Below, in pieces: positions 7,898-15,622 of a stretch of 64,000 bases of DNA. A model generated the notes under the pieces. That model saw only the letters and a list, made by a program, of their open reading frames with translations, had not been told where the DNA came from and did no database searches. How positions within the stretch are numbered: the first letter of the stretch is position 1; every line of letters begins with the position of its first letter. The DNA is taken from positions 4,778,546 through 4,842,545 of the forward strand of contig NZ_CP032157.1 of the NCBI RefSeq assembly GCF_003555545.1, read 5' to 3'. Made by a program: the position numbers and the translations under genes. The DNA comes from Paraflavitalea soli. Its GTDB lineage: Bacteria; Bacteroidota; Bacteroidia; Chitinophagales; Chitinophagaceae.

Positions 7898-8332
7898 ATG
7901 AGTACGCTTCAACAAATCCACAATTGGAGCCTTGTACATCATCCCCGCTGGCTCGTAGTCATTCGGGTGGCACTCGGCATTTTGCTGATCTACAAGGGTA
8001 TCTCCTTTATGTTCAACTCCCTCCAGGCCCATCAATTATTGTACAATACCGTCTTCAGTTCCTCTGCCGACGCCATTATCATTGGCATCACCTGGGCCCA
8101 CTTATTGGGTGGCTTTCTCATCATTATAGGGCTGCTCACCCGCTGGGCCGTTTTGCTGCAAATGCCCATCCTGCTGGCCGCCATTATCATCATGGCCAAT
8201 CAGTATGGCATCTTCGCATCAGGTGCCGACCTGCCCTTTACAGTCATCATTTTTGTATTGCTGGTATTCTTCCTGGTAGAAGGCGGAGGCCCCCTGTCAT
8301 TGGACAATTATTTCCGGCATAACCCGAAATGA
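7898..8332 (+). CDS. DoxX family membrane protein
   Basis: A 144-residue integral membrane protein with four predicted helices, at about residues 19-37, 58-80, 84-101 and 108-127. Features typical of the DoxX-like family are the first helix with RVALGILLIYKGISFMF, the motif WAHLLGGFLIIIGLLTRWA between helices 2 and 3, and the short polar C-terminus. Members are linked to quinone or redox metabolism, but no specific reaction can be assigned here. The start is supported by a partial -7 element (AATCTTTG, 7888-7895) immediately upstream. Its 3' side is followed by a GTCTTCCGGACT-type repeat shared with the convergent queD end. Confidence 0.85.
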   Translation: MSTLQQIHNWSLVHHPRWLVVIRVALGILLIYKGISFMFNSLQAHQLLYNTVFSSSADAIIIGITWAHLLGGFLIIIGLLTRWAVLLQMPILLAAIIIMANQYGIFASGADLPFTVIIFVLLVFFLVEGGGPLSLDNYFRHNPK

Positions 8333-8340
8333 GTCTGGAA

Positions 8341-8425
8341 GAAAGTCGGAAAGTCAGAAAAGTCCGCAAGTCAGTAAGCAAAGGCTCTTGCCTTCCGGAG
8401 TCTTCCGGACTCACGGTCTTCCGGA
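8341..8425. repeat. Low-complexity GACTTTC/TTCCGGACT repeat
   Basis: Repeated words AGTCGGAA, AGTCAGAA, AGTCCGCA on the left and three TTCCGGA[CG]T words on the right. It runs into the TAG stop (8426-8428) of queD. Related CCCGACTT triplications lie at 23953-23978. Confidence 0.6.
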
Positions 8426-8782
8426 CTAGTTTCCATTATAAACCACGCCCGAGGTGGGCGTTTCATGTAATTCCAAGTGGTCCATGGCTGGCAGCAGCGG
8501 CTTTAGCCGGTCCCATATCCATACCGCAATGAGCTCACAGGTAGGGTTTTCCAGCCCGGCTACATAGTTCATGCATTTATGGTCCAGCTCAGCCACCACA
8601 GGCTTTACAACACTCTTCAGCACCGCAAAATCCATCACCCAGCCCAACTGCGGATCAGGCTGCCCCTTTATCCATATCCGCAGCCGGTAAGTATGCCCGT
8701 GCATTTCCTTGCACTTATGGCCATCAGGCACATTGGGAAGAAAATGGGCCGAATCGAAAGTAAATTCTTTATAGATCAGCAT
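8426..8782 (-). CDS. queD: 6-carboxy-5,6,7,8-tetrahydropterin synthase
   Basis: Converts dihydroneopterin triphosphate to 6-carboxytetrahydropterin, the first committed step toward queuosine and related 7-deazapurines. The 118-residue length matches single-domain QueD. Zinc ligands are His13 (FDSAHFL) and His28/His30 (MHGHTY). The catalytic Cys24 lies in HKCKEMHGH. The Asp-His pair of LDHKCMNY (67-68) and Glu83 in NPTCELIA complete the active site. The presence of Cys24 and CxxxHGH separates it from the eukaryotic-type 6-pyruvoyltetrahydropterin synthases. No other queuosine genes lie nearby. The TAG stop is part of a short repeat. Confidence 0.93.
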   Translation of the reverse strand: MLIYKEFTFDSAHFLPNVPDGHKCKEMHGHTYRLRIWIKGQPDPQLGWVMDFAVLKSVVKPVVAELDHKCMNYVAGLENPTCELIAVWIWDRLKPLLPAMDHLELHETPTSGVVYNGN

Positions 8783-8819
8783 AGAAGTCCTTAAGCCCCA
8801 AAGTTACGGGCTTATACAC

Positions 8820-8848
8820 AAAAAAGTGGAGCTGAAACAGCCCCACTT
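8820..8848 (-). terminator. Terminator of the DUF4382 gene
   Basis: Read leftward: AAGTGGGGCTG, TTTC loop, AGCTCCACTTTTTT, with one mismatch in the stem and a T-run. Confidence 0.75.
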
Positions 8849-8880
8849 CCTTCAATTGGTATCTGATCTAATGGTATTGA

Positions 8881-9753
8881 CTATTTATGCAGGATCACCT
8901 TATCCAGCTTTGTTTCCCTGTTCCGGCGTATCTCTACCCCCGTGATCGTAGTGTCCTGGTAGCCATTCGAAGCATTCACAAACACACTGTAGGTGCCCTC
9001 TTTCAGGCCTCTTACCTTAAACTGGCCATTGATCCAGGGAATAGCATAACCCGTATCTGTGGCATTGTATACACTCACCACCGGGTAGGCATCTTTAGGC
9101 AATACCTGCCCTTCCAGGCTGCCCGTAGTTTTGATCGTAAACAGCCTGATCACCGGCAGCAGGTAGAATTTGCCATCCCTTACCCGGATGATCGACCTCG
9201 ATACATCAAAATCAAGCCACAACTGGCTACGGCCCGGGCTCCACTCATCCCATTCGCCGCCCTTCAACTTCAGTGTAATCGTGGCCTGTGTTCCGGGGAA
9301 TAAGGTCAACGGATAATTAACACTATCTTTTACCAGAGAATTATTCGCACCCAGTTCAATCTTGATCTTCTTGATCCTGCCTTCAGGAATGAGCCCACTG
9401 GCCAACAAAGTATCCGCTCCATTGCGCAAAGTAAGCAGGTCATAAACCCCGGGCGTAATGTTCAGCGTTTCCCAGTTTACGCACTTATCATCATCATCGT
9501 CGTCATGATTGCCATGATGGTCGTCGTCATCCTTGTTTTTATCACAGGTATCTACCAATACCTTTACACTCTTAATATCAATGAGAACTTTATCAAACAA
9601 TGCGGGATCATCACTAAGGAACAACTTGACTTCTTGCTTGCCGGCAGGCACCGGATCATCTTGCGTGGAACTATCTTTTGAACAGGCAAAGAGAACAACA
9701 GCAATAGTTAACACCATCGAGCCTAAGCCCAATAGCCTTCCTTTGGTGGTCAT
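8881..9753 (-). CDS. DUF4382 domain lipoprotein with Asp/His-rich loop
   Basis: A 290-residue lipoprotein with a signal sequence and lipobox LFAC (Cys24). The DUF4382 domain spans about residues 41-205: VKLFLSDDPALFDKVLIDIK, ITPGVYDLLTLRNGADTLLA, IPEGRIKKIKIEL and a final LLPVIRLFTIKT. A carboxypeptidase-regulatory-like beta domain follows, from about 210 to the end (GSLEGQVLPKDAYPVVSVYN). Inserted in the first domain is a loop at 70-91 in which two cysteines bracket a run dominated by aspartate with several histidines. Such a loop could bind divalent metals. The function of DUF4382 is not known to me. The likely location is the outer membrane or periplasmic face. Confidence 0.85.
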   Translation of the reverse strand: MTTKGRLLGLGSMVLTIAVVLFACSKDSSTQDDPVPAGKQEVKLFLSDDPALFDKVLIDIKSVKVLVDTCDKNKDDDDHHGNHDDDDDDKCVNWETLNITPGVYDLLTLRNGADTLLASGLIPEGRIKKIKIELGANNSLVKDSVNYPLTLFPGTQATITLKLKGGEWDEWSPGRSQLWLDFDVSRSIIRVRDGKFYLLPVIRLFTIKTTGSLEGQVLPKDAYPVVSVYNATDTGYAIPWINGQFKVRGLKEGTYSVFVNASNGYQDTTITGVEIRRNRETKLDKVILHK

Positions 9754-10167
9754 ATATGTAAGCGTTTTAAGTGGTGAATAGAACCGTCTCGATCCCTATA
9801 TATCAAGTTCTATGCCTACCGTTAAAAAAGTGGAAAAAAATATGTTACACGGTTGTAAACGTCCCCGGTCCGGCAGTACAGAAATTCCGATTTAAATATA
9901 AAAATTTGTTATAACCCTGTTGCTATAAACCCCGGAAACGCCCTTTTACGTATATTCTTTAAACACCTTCTCCTCTCTCCTGCCTTTCATTTACCCCTAT
10001 TTAAAAATCTTCTAAATAAATAGTCCACCATTTTGGTAGACTTAATATATATCACTATTATTGCACTCAGAACAAATAAGAGATGCTACCACAATATTCA
10101 AAAGCACGATGTAGATAATTCCTCCTAACAGGAATACACACCTATTGTTCATTCAAAATTTATTGAC
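9754..10167. other. AT-rich intergenic region
   Basis: 414 bases between two divergent genes. It holds a weak inverted repeat AGTCCACC/GGTAGACT near 10022-10043 and a small AATTCCT/AGGAAT inverted repeat just before the small secreted protein. No coding potential or clear promoter was seen. Confidence 0.5.
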
Positions 10168-10488
10168 ATGAGATCTACATCCGCCTATAGCTGGCTGATA
10201 GCTTTACCAGCACTTATCATGAGCCCCTCGGATATATTTCCGTCCAAACCAGTGAAGATCGAAGGCAATGTTATTCATAGCCTCAATGGCAGGCAGGTAG
10301 AGAATGCCTATATCTATATCGTATCGGGTGAAGAAGAAGCGCTCTCGGGGAAAGACGGCGTATTCACCATTTCTACCTGGCAGCAATTACCGGTAACCCT
10401 GGTTATTGAGCATCCCAAATACAGGTCCAAACAGATCAGCATCAAAGATCCGTCTAAAAAAACAGTTATAAAACTAGATCCGAAATAG
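10168..10488 (+). CDS. Small secreted protein with carboxypeptidase-regulatory-like fold
   Basis: A 106-residue protein with an N-terminal hydrophobic segment (AYSWLIALPALIMS) that probably acts as a signal peptide. One beta-sandwich domain follows, from about residue 29 to the end. The pattern KIEGNVIHSLNGRQVENAYI, LSGKDGVFTIS and LVIEHPKYRSKQISI is that of the CarboxypepD_reg-like domain common in Bacteroidota envelope proteins, here without any catalytic partner in the same chain. It precedes the membrane hydroxylase gene by 34 bases and is likely cotranscribed. A functional link between the two is not evident. Confidence 0.75.
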   Translation: MRSTSAYSWLIALPALIMSPSDIFPSKPVKIEGNVIHSLNGRQVENAYIYIVSGEEEALSGKDGVFTISTWQQLPVTLVIEHPKYRSKQISIKDPSKKTVIKLDPK

Positions 10489-10522
10489 TCATACAGCTAC
10501 TCCATCATCAACACAGCTTACT

Positions 10523-11749
10523 ATGAAACTGAACATACTGGCCTTTGCAGTACCGCTTTTCGTTTCGTTCATGGTCCTGGAATACGTAGTGGCAAGGCGC
10601 AAAAAACTGCCTTACTTCAACCTGCACCATTCCATTGCCAATATCAGCGTCGGCATTGCCGAACGACTGATGGATGTATGGGTAGTCGGATTATTCTATT
10701 TCGTTTACGATTATATACAAAAGCACTATGGCCTATTTCATATTAAGCCCAACCTCTTACTCTGGATACTGTTGTTGCTCTGTACCGATTTCATGTGGTA
10801 TTGGTACCACCGCCTGGCCCATGAAATAAATATCTTCTGGGCGGCACACATCGTACACCACCAGAGCGAGGACTTTAACTATACCGTATCGGCACGTATC
10901 ACCGTATTGCAGGCCTTTATACGCACCGGATTCTGGGCTGTATTGCCCTTGCTCGGATTCCCGGCGCCAATGATCACCAGCATACTAATTGTACATGGGC
11001 TCTACCCGTTTTTTATCCATACCCGCCTCGTTGGCAAACTGGGCATATTGGAATATATATTCGTAACACCTTCCCACCACCGGGTACACCATGCCAGCAA
11101 TGAACAATACCTCGATAAGAACTATGGCGATGTATTCATTATCTGGGATAAGCTCTTTGGCACTTTTCAAAAAGAAGAAGACAATGTTGAGATCAAATAT
11201 GGGCTCACTCATCCCATAAAAACCTATAGCTTCCTCTGGCAGCATTTCCATTTCCTGGCCGAGCTTACCTATGCCATCCGCCGCACCAAAGGAGGCTGGA
11301 ACAAGTGCAAGCTCCTGTTTAGCAAACCCGATCAGATCGACCCGGCTGTACGGGAAATAGCAGAAGAACGGTTCAGGATACGGCAAAGCAATGCCCCGTT
11401 TGATAAACCCCTCAACAGGTATGTGATTTGGCAGATCGGCCTTACCATTGCCCTGCTCTTTATTTTCATCTTGTTTGAACACTTTATTCCGTTAACACAA
11501 CAGGTACTCATATCCCTGGCCATCATGTTAACACTCATCAATTGCGGGGCGATTATGGAGCAAAAACAATGGATCTATTACCTGGAGTTTTTACGCTTAC
11601 TAACCCTCACTATAGGATTTATACTGGTATACCCGGCTGTGTGGGTCAACATCCTGTTGCTGTTTGCAGCCATACTACTGGTAGCTTATTTCGATACTAT
11701 CCGCGTGTATTACCTCCAATGGGTATATCACCGGCACAGAAGCTCTTAA
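10523..11749 (+). CDS. Sterol desaturase / fatty acid hydroxylase family membrane protein
   Basis: Di-iron membrane oxidase, 408 residues. The histidine clusters are HRLAH (96-100), HIVHH (109-113) and HHRVHH (185-190), the arrangement of the fatty acid hydroxylase superfamily. Hydrophobic helices occupy about 4-22, 50-66, 78-93 and 130-165. A C-terminal block of four more helices (about 306-400) follows a long hydrophilic segment. This longer architecture, with extra C-terminal membrane helices, resembles alkylglycerol monooxygenase-like members rather than short sterol C4 oxidases. The substrate is not predictable. A tRNA-like sequence begins nine bases after its stop codon. Confidence 0.88.
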   Translation: MKLNILAFAVPLFVSFMVLEYVVARRKKLPYFNLHHSIANISVGIAERLMDVWVVGLFYFVYDYIQKHYGLFHIKPNLLLWILLLLCTDFMWYWYHRLAHEINIFWAAHIVHHQSEDFNYTVSARITVLQAFIRTGFWAVLPLLGFPAPMITSILIVHGLYPFFIHTRLVGKLGILEYIFVTPSHHRVHHASNEQYLDKNYGDVFIIWDKLFGTFQKEEDNVEIKYGLTHPIKTYSFLWQHFHFLAELTYAIRRTKGGWNKCKLLFSKPDQIDPAVREIAEERFRIRQSNAPFDKPLNRYVIWQIGLTIALLFIFILFEHFIPLTQQVLISLAIMLTLINCGAIMEQKQWIYYLEFLRLLTLTIGFILVYPAVWVNILLLFAAILLVAYFDTIRVYYLQWVYHRHRSS

Positions 11750-11757
11750 CATTCACG

Positions 11758-11828
11758 AGTTACGTGGCCGAGAGGACAGGCGAAGGTTGGCAAGACCTTC
11801 TACGATGGTTCGACTCCATCCGTAACTG
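11758..11828 (+). tRNA. tRNA-like cloverleaf, degenerate (tRNA-Cys(GCA)-like), possibly a pseudo-tRNA
   Basis: All four arms can be drawn. Acceptor stem AGTTACG/CGTAACT is 7 perfect bp (11758-11764 with 11821-11827). T8 is present. The D-stem is GCC/GGC with a GG in its loop. Anticodon stem AAGGT/ACCTT is 5 perfect bp around the 7-base loop TGGCAAG. The T-arm is GATGG-TTCGACT-CCATC with the invariant TTC, A58 and G53-C61. In standard numbering the anticodon is GCA (Cys), but position 33 is G instead of the invariant U, the discriminator is G and no CCA follows. An alternative reading is an Ala(GGC)-type loop with a two-base insertion. The complete stem pairing argues against chance; function as a translating tRNA is doubtful. 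Confidence 0.55.
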
Positions 11829-11862
11829 CATTGCATCGGTTCAACTTTCATACCTGAACCTC

Positions 11863-11990
11863 CGGGTGATGTTTCTACATCGCCTTCCATTTTATTGCAT
11901 AGCAGCATGTCACTATGTCGTTACATGAGATAAACTACTTTTTCGTATGGCAAGCAATCGTTGATGAACGGGTGGTGTTTCTACACTGCC
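11863..11990 (+). repeat. Twin TTCT-loop hairpins
   Basis: Two 8-bp hairpins with an identical TTCT loop lie 106 bases apart: GGTGATGT/ACATCGCC (11865-11884) and GGTGGTGT/ACACTGCC (11971-11990). They differ by an A-T to G-C pair exchange in the stem. The second is followed by a run of eight T and may act as a terminator. Confidence 0.6.
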
Positions 11991-11998
11991 CTTTTTTT

Positions 11999-12073
11999 TG
12001 CCCAGGCAGCATGCTGCTATCGAGGTAGCGTTCCGCTATCGAAGCAAACACCTCCCTACTCACTACTCACCAC
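11999..12073. repeat. Partial dispersed repeat at the 3' end of the outer-membrane protein gene
   Basis: Contains GCTATCGAAGCAAAC, shared with 6385-6563 and 32500-32640, followed by a short CACTACTCAC-type tandem that abuts the stop codon of the leftward gene. Confidence 0.6.
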
Positions 12074-13968
12074 TCAATTCGCGATGATCAACTCAGGACG
12101 CTTAATAAACTGGCGATTGTACTTAAACTTCACACTCGAATTCACTTCAAACCGCCACCTGTCGCCAAAATAATTTTTACGGGGAAAGAAAAACGCTTTA
12201 AACTCAAGCGTACCGAAGATCAAACTCTCATTGCGGCTACGCAATCCCCCTCCCACACTGCTCCACAGATCCGTTTTATAAAGCTCCTGCTTTTCGGGGG
12301 TCAGTAGCGTAAGGTTACCAAACACAAAAGGAGCAAAACGAAAATTGAGCAGCATCCAGGGACTAAAGAACACAGATTCCCCCTTCAGCGTAGTACGGAT
12401 CTCTCCATATACTTTTTTGGTATTGCGCAATTCCGGCAAGCCAAACTGACTTTCCAGGAACAGTGGTTCATTCAATTCCTTATTGGCCTGCAACGTTATG
12501 CCTGCACTCACAAAACTGCGCTGCTTCCATTTCTTGCTCAGCGTTTGCAGGTTCGAAAAATAATCCAGGTTAAACAACACATCCGCATCCTCAATAGTAT
12601 TCTTATTAAAGTATCCCCCACCCGGGCAGTATAATTAAAATAATGTTCCTTTTCCGTAAAGAAGAAACGCGAAAAGTCGATGCCCGCATAGGGCCGCTCC
12701 CGGCCCTGCGTTTTTGTCCAGCCGGCAGTAAGCGAAATATCCATGCCTTCCGGTACGTCCTCATTCCGGCCAAAGCCGTACACATAACGTACCTTATAGA
12801 AATCCTGGCGGAAAATGGACAGTGAGGCCAACGCAGCCATCCTGTCGATATAATCATAATAATATTCCTGGTAAAATACCCCCGGCACTTCCTGGAACTG
12901 CTTCCTGAAAAAACGCGCACTCAATAATGTACGGGTACGGTCATTATCATTCTGCACTTTCCCCAGTTTGTAAGCACCCGTATTCCATCCAATCCACGTA
13001 TCATAATTAAAATAGCGGTAGCGGGAATCCGACTTATAGGTCGAATCATTGAGATACATGTTTTCCGTGCGGTGATAACCTACTTCACCCGCATAGGTAA
13101 ACCGCAGGTAAGGATTTACCAGCGGCCTGATCAGGCGTGCATAATAGGTCACTTCCTCATCCCGGCCACTATTGAAGGCATCATTGAAATTATCATAGCC
13201 AATAGATCCGTCAATAAACGAACCTCCAATGTTTCGTTTGATGAACTCCGCACCATAGCCCACCTTTTCCTTCCGGCGCTGGTCATACAGGATGCTGCCC
13301 GCCAACCGGTCCCCCCATCCTCCCAGGTTATCTTCCCGGATCGTGGCACTCACACTCGTAGAATTGTGCATCCGGAAGGAACCACCGATCGACAATACAT
13401 CCTTCGTAAAAATCGTAATATCCACCGAATCAAAACTCCGGTCCGAAGACCGGATCGAGATCCTGGCATCCTGGAGATAAGGCTGGTCACGCAAATGACG
13501 TTCGTTATCCGCCAGCAGGTAAGGAAACACCTTGTCGCCCACCTTAAAAAATAGGTTATTGCGGATCACATACCCCCGGGTCTTATGGTGAAAACTATTA
13601 GCCAGGTTCGTAAGCCGGCTCTTGAAGGTCTTGCTCGTATCCGTAATGGGCGTACCGAAATCAACCCCCACAATCGTAATACTCCGGATAACCCGGCCAT
13701 TGTAAATACTGAATAGCAGATCATTCCTGATAGGCCCCGTCACCACATCACCCGTAGGATTGTTGGATAGCAGGTTGCGGGCCAGTTTGCCCACCAGCCC
13801 CTTCCGTTTCAGGATAAAACTGTCAATAGAAGGCCGCCTGAGCGAATCGGCCCTTTTTAGGTCCGCTTTCTTAATGGCAGTATCAGGCACCACCTGTGCC
13901 GGTAGTTGGATCACCAGCAAAAGAGACAAGGAACAGTAAGTAATAATGAACAACCTCGTAAACCTCAT
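12074..13968 (-). pseudogene. POTRA/BamA-superfamily outer-membrane barrel protein, interrupted by a frameshift
   Basis: Two overlapping leftward reading frames are halves of one outer-membrane protein. The upstream half starts best at 13968 (MRFTRLFII..., signal peptide ending near PAQ). It contains a POTRA-like segment (IRSITIVGVDFGTPI, GYVIRNNLFFKVGDKVFPYL) and then barrel strands. It loses frame near 12615-12619, a run of five C. Adding one base there would join TARVG to GYFNKNTIEDADVLFNLDYF and continue in frame to the TGA at 12074-12076. The full product would be about 630 residues with an aromatic-rich C-terminal barrel. The cause may be a homopolymer sequencing error, a real inactivating deletion, or slippage. 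As it stands, the protein is truncated. Confidence 0.75.
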
Positions 13969-14190
13969 AGCGTCCCACCTGATTATGAACGGCAAAATAA
14001 GCTTTTCACCAGAATCCTGTGCAAAAGCAATACCGCCATAAGACGGTCCATCCTGTCCATTGGTGGCAACAACTACCCTTTTAAGGTCGTTTACAGGCAT
14101 CCGGACACAACTTATAGCCTGTTTGCCACCATTCATTAAATAAATGGTGCAGTTTACTCAATAGCGTTTTACACGGCCCACAGTACGCAG

Positions 14191-14198
14191 TAGTTTTG
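14191..14198 (+). promoter_or_regulatory. -7 element TAGTTTTG of an isolated transcription unit
   Basis: Exact TAnnTTTG match with a T-rich stretch about 20 bases upstream; no long gene lies directly downstream. Confidence 0.5.
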
Positions 14199-14202
14199 TG
14201 TC

Positions 14203-14600
14203 AACAAAGGAACAAACAACCAGACAAGCCTTATCTCATAAACCTGATCGCTATGGATTTTGTTCCTTTTCATTGGAGACCGTGCCCCGATGATCGTACC
14301 ACAAAAGAACGTACAGGTGCCCCGAGAACCGTTGTAACTAACCCTTACAACTTACCAGACAACTAAAGCCGGGACTTCGTGAAGAGAGGCGCGAGACAAG
14401 TATGGCAAGCAGGAAATCAAATTATTCAACAGGGCGGAAAGCAGGTGAAGGATGCCAGGTTTAGGTTATCCGCCATGAAATGAATGAAGCGTAGTAAGAG
14501 AGTCCCGGTTTTTTAAATTCGGTTACAGTTTTTTCAAAGGAAAATACATATTGGATGGTTTACCCAACTCCCTTTTTTTCTAAAAAGGGAGTCTTTTTTT
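14203..14600 (+). ncRNA. Candidate small-protein or structured-RNA transcription unit
   Basis: A self-contained unit between a -7 element (14191-14198) and a strong terminator (14567-14600). An 11-bp stem pairs 14206-14216 with 14259-14269. A perfect GTTGTAA/TTACAAC hairpin lies at 14331-14351. CCGGGACT (14369-14376) pairs with AGTCCCGG (14501-14508), which is followed by six T. Two mini-ORFs share one frame: 14253-14366 (37 residues, ATG) and, right after its TAA, an open stretch to the TGA at 14481-14483 with a possible GTG at 14379 (34 residues). The second translates to a plausible amphipathic sequence (QVWQAGNQIIQQGGKQVKDA). Known RNA families (RNase P, tmRNA, SRP, 6S) were considered and not matched. 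Confidence 0.4.
14567..14600 (+). terminator. Strong Rho-independent terminator
   Basis: ACTCCCTTTT (14567-14576) pairs with AAAAGGGAGT (14583-14592), followed by C and seven T. It ends the orphan unit that begins near 14203. Confidence 0.85.
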
Positions 14601-14720
14601 GTAAGCGATCAGCCATCCCCTCTCGTTAGCGTCCTCCCAACACCCTGCATTCAAAGCATTTTAACTACCTTCATCGCGGGCTTTACTATTGATAAACATA
14701 AAGCCGAAAATGCAAACCTC

Positions 14721-15602
14721 ATGGCGTTTTTTCGTGATGCAGTAACATTACTGGGATTATTAAGGGCAGCTTTCCGCGAGTTTAAGAAAAACGAGCCTTT
14801 GCGTATGGCAGCAGCTACCGCATTCTTTACCACATTTGCATTACCAGCCATTCTCATTATACTCATCCAGATCTTTGGGCTCATTATGGGTCGCAGGGCC
14901 ATCGGCCAGCAATTGTTTACAGGCCTTACTGATATCCTGGGGCCTAATGCAGTAGAAGAAATGCGCGCTACCCTGCGCAACGTACGATTGCTCACCCAAT
15001 CCTGGTACATTGCCGCCGCCGTATTTTTGTTCCTTCTCTTCGTAGCTACCACCCTCTTCAAGGTCATCCGCGATTCATTGAACCAGCTTTGGAGCATACG
15101 CGTACGGGAAGGGGTGGGTCTAAAATTCCAGTTACGGCAAAGAGGCAGGTCATTCGTAGCTATCCTTATAGCCGGCATTTTATTCCTGGCCGTACTCCTG
15201 GCCGAAGGCCTCATCTCATTGCTTCCCGAAAAAGTGGTGTTCCTGGTGCGCCTCTTAAAACAGCTCATCTCTATCGCCGCCGCTACCGCCTGGTTTACCA
15301 TCGTATTTAAATACATTGCCGATGGATATACCAGTTGGAAGCCCACCATCGCAGGAGCATTTTTCACAGGCTTACTGTTCACCCTGGGCAAAATGATATT
15401 GGGCGTACTACTGTCCTACAGCACCATAAAGAATATTTATGCCACCTCTACCTCCTTTGTGCTACTCCTGCTCTTTGTATTTTATTGCTCCTTTATGTTT
15501 TACTATGGCGCCTGTTTTCTCAAAGTGTGGGCTGTGCACAAACAAAAACCCATCATACCTCATCGCCATGCCATGAAGTACAAACTCTCATTGGTAGAGT
15601 AA
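14721..15602 (+). CDS. YihY/BrkB family inner-membrane protein
   Basis: A 293-residue membrane protein with about six predicted helices. The family fingerprint is clear: AFREFKKNEPLRMAAATAFF with the N-terminal amphipathic segment, ALPAILIILIQIF, the helix LFKVIRDSLNQLW, and the C-terminal block IKNIYATSTSFVLLLLFVFY followed by YYGACFLKVWA. Members were first noted as BrkB, and some were misannotated as ribonuclease BN. A transporter role is suspected but no substrate is established. A partial -7 element (TACCTTCA, 14666-14673) lies upstream. The gene is convergent with the bestrophin-like gene, 20 bases apart. Confidence 0.9.
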   Translation: MAFFRDAVTLLGLLRAAFREFKKNEPLRMAAATAFFTTFALPAILIILIQIFGLIMGRRAIGQQLFTGLTDILGPNAVEEMRATLRNVRLLTQSWYIAAAVFLFLLFVATTLFKVIRDSLNQLWSIRVREGVGLKFQLRQRGRSFVAILIAGILFLAVLLAEGLISLLPEKVVFLVRLLKQLISIAAATAWFTIVFKYIADGYTSWKPTIAGAFFTGLLFTLGKMILGVLLSYSTIKNIYATSTSFVLLLLFVFYCSFMFYYGACFLKVWAVHKQKPIIPHRHAMKYKLSLVE

Positions 15603-15622
15603 TTAAAGAAGGTTAACAATCC

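Noticed and set aside
11964-12000. T-box riboswitch suggested by GGGTGG and a nearby tRNA-like sequence
   Set aside because: The full T-box consensus and specifier stem are missing, and no downstream gene is read in that direction.
14369-14514. SRP, 6S, RNase P or tmRNA gene
   Set aside because: A GGAA loop and purine-rich segments are present, but the conserved cores of these RNAs were not found.
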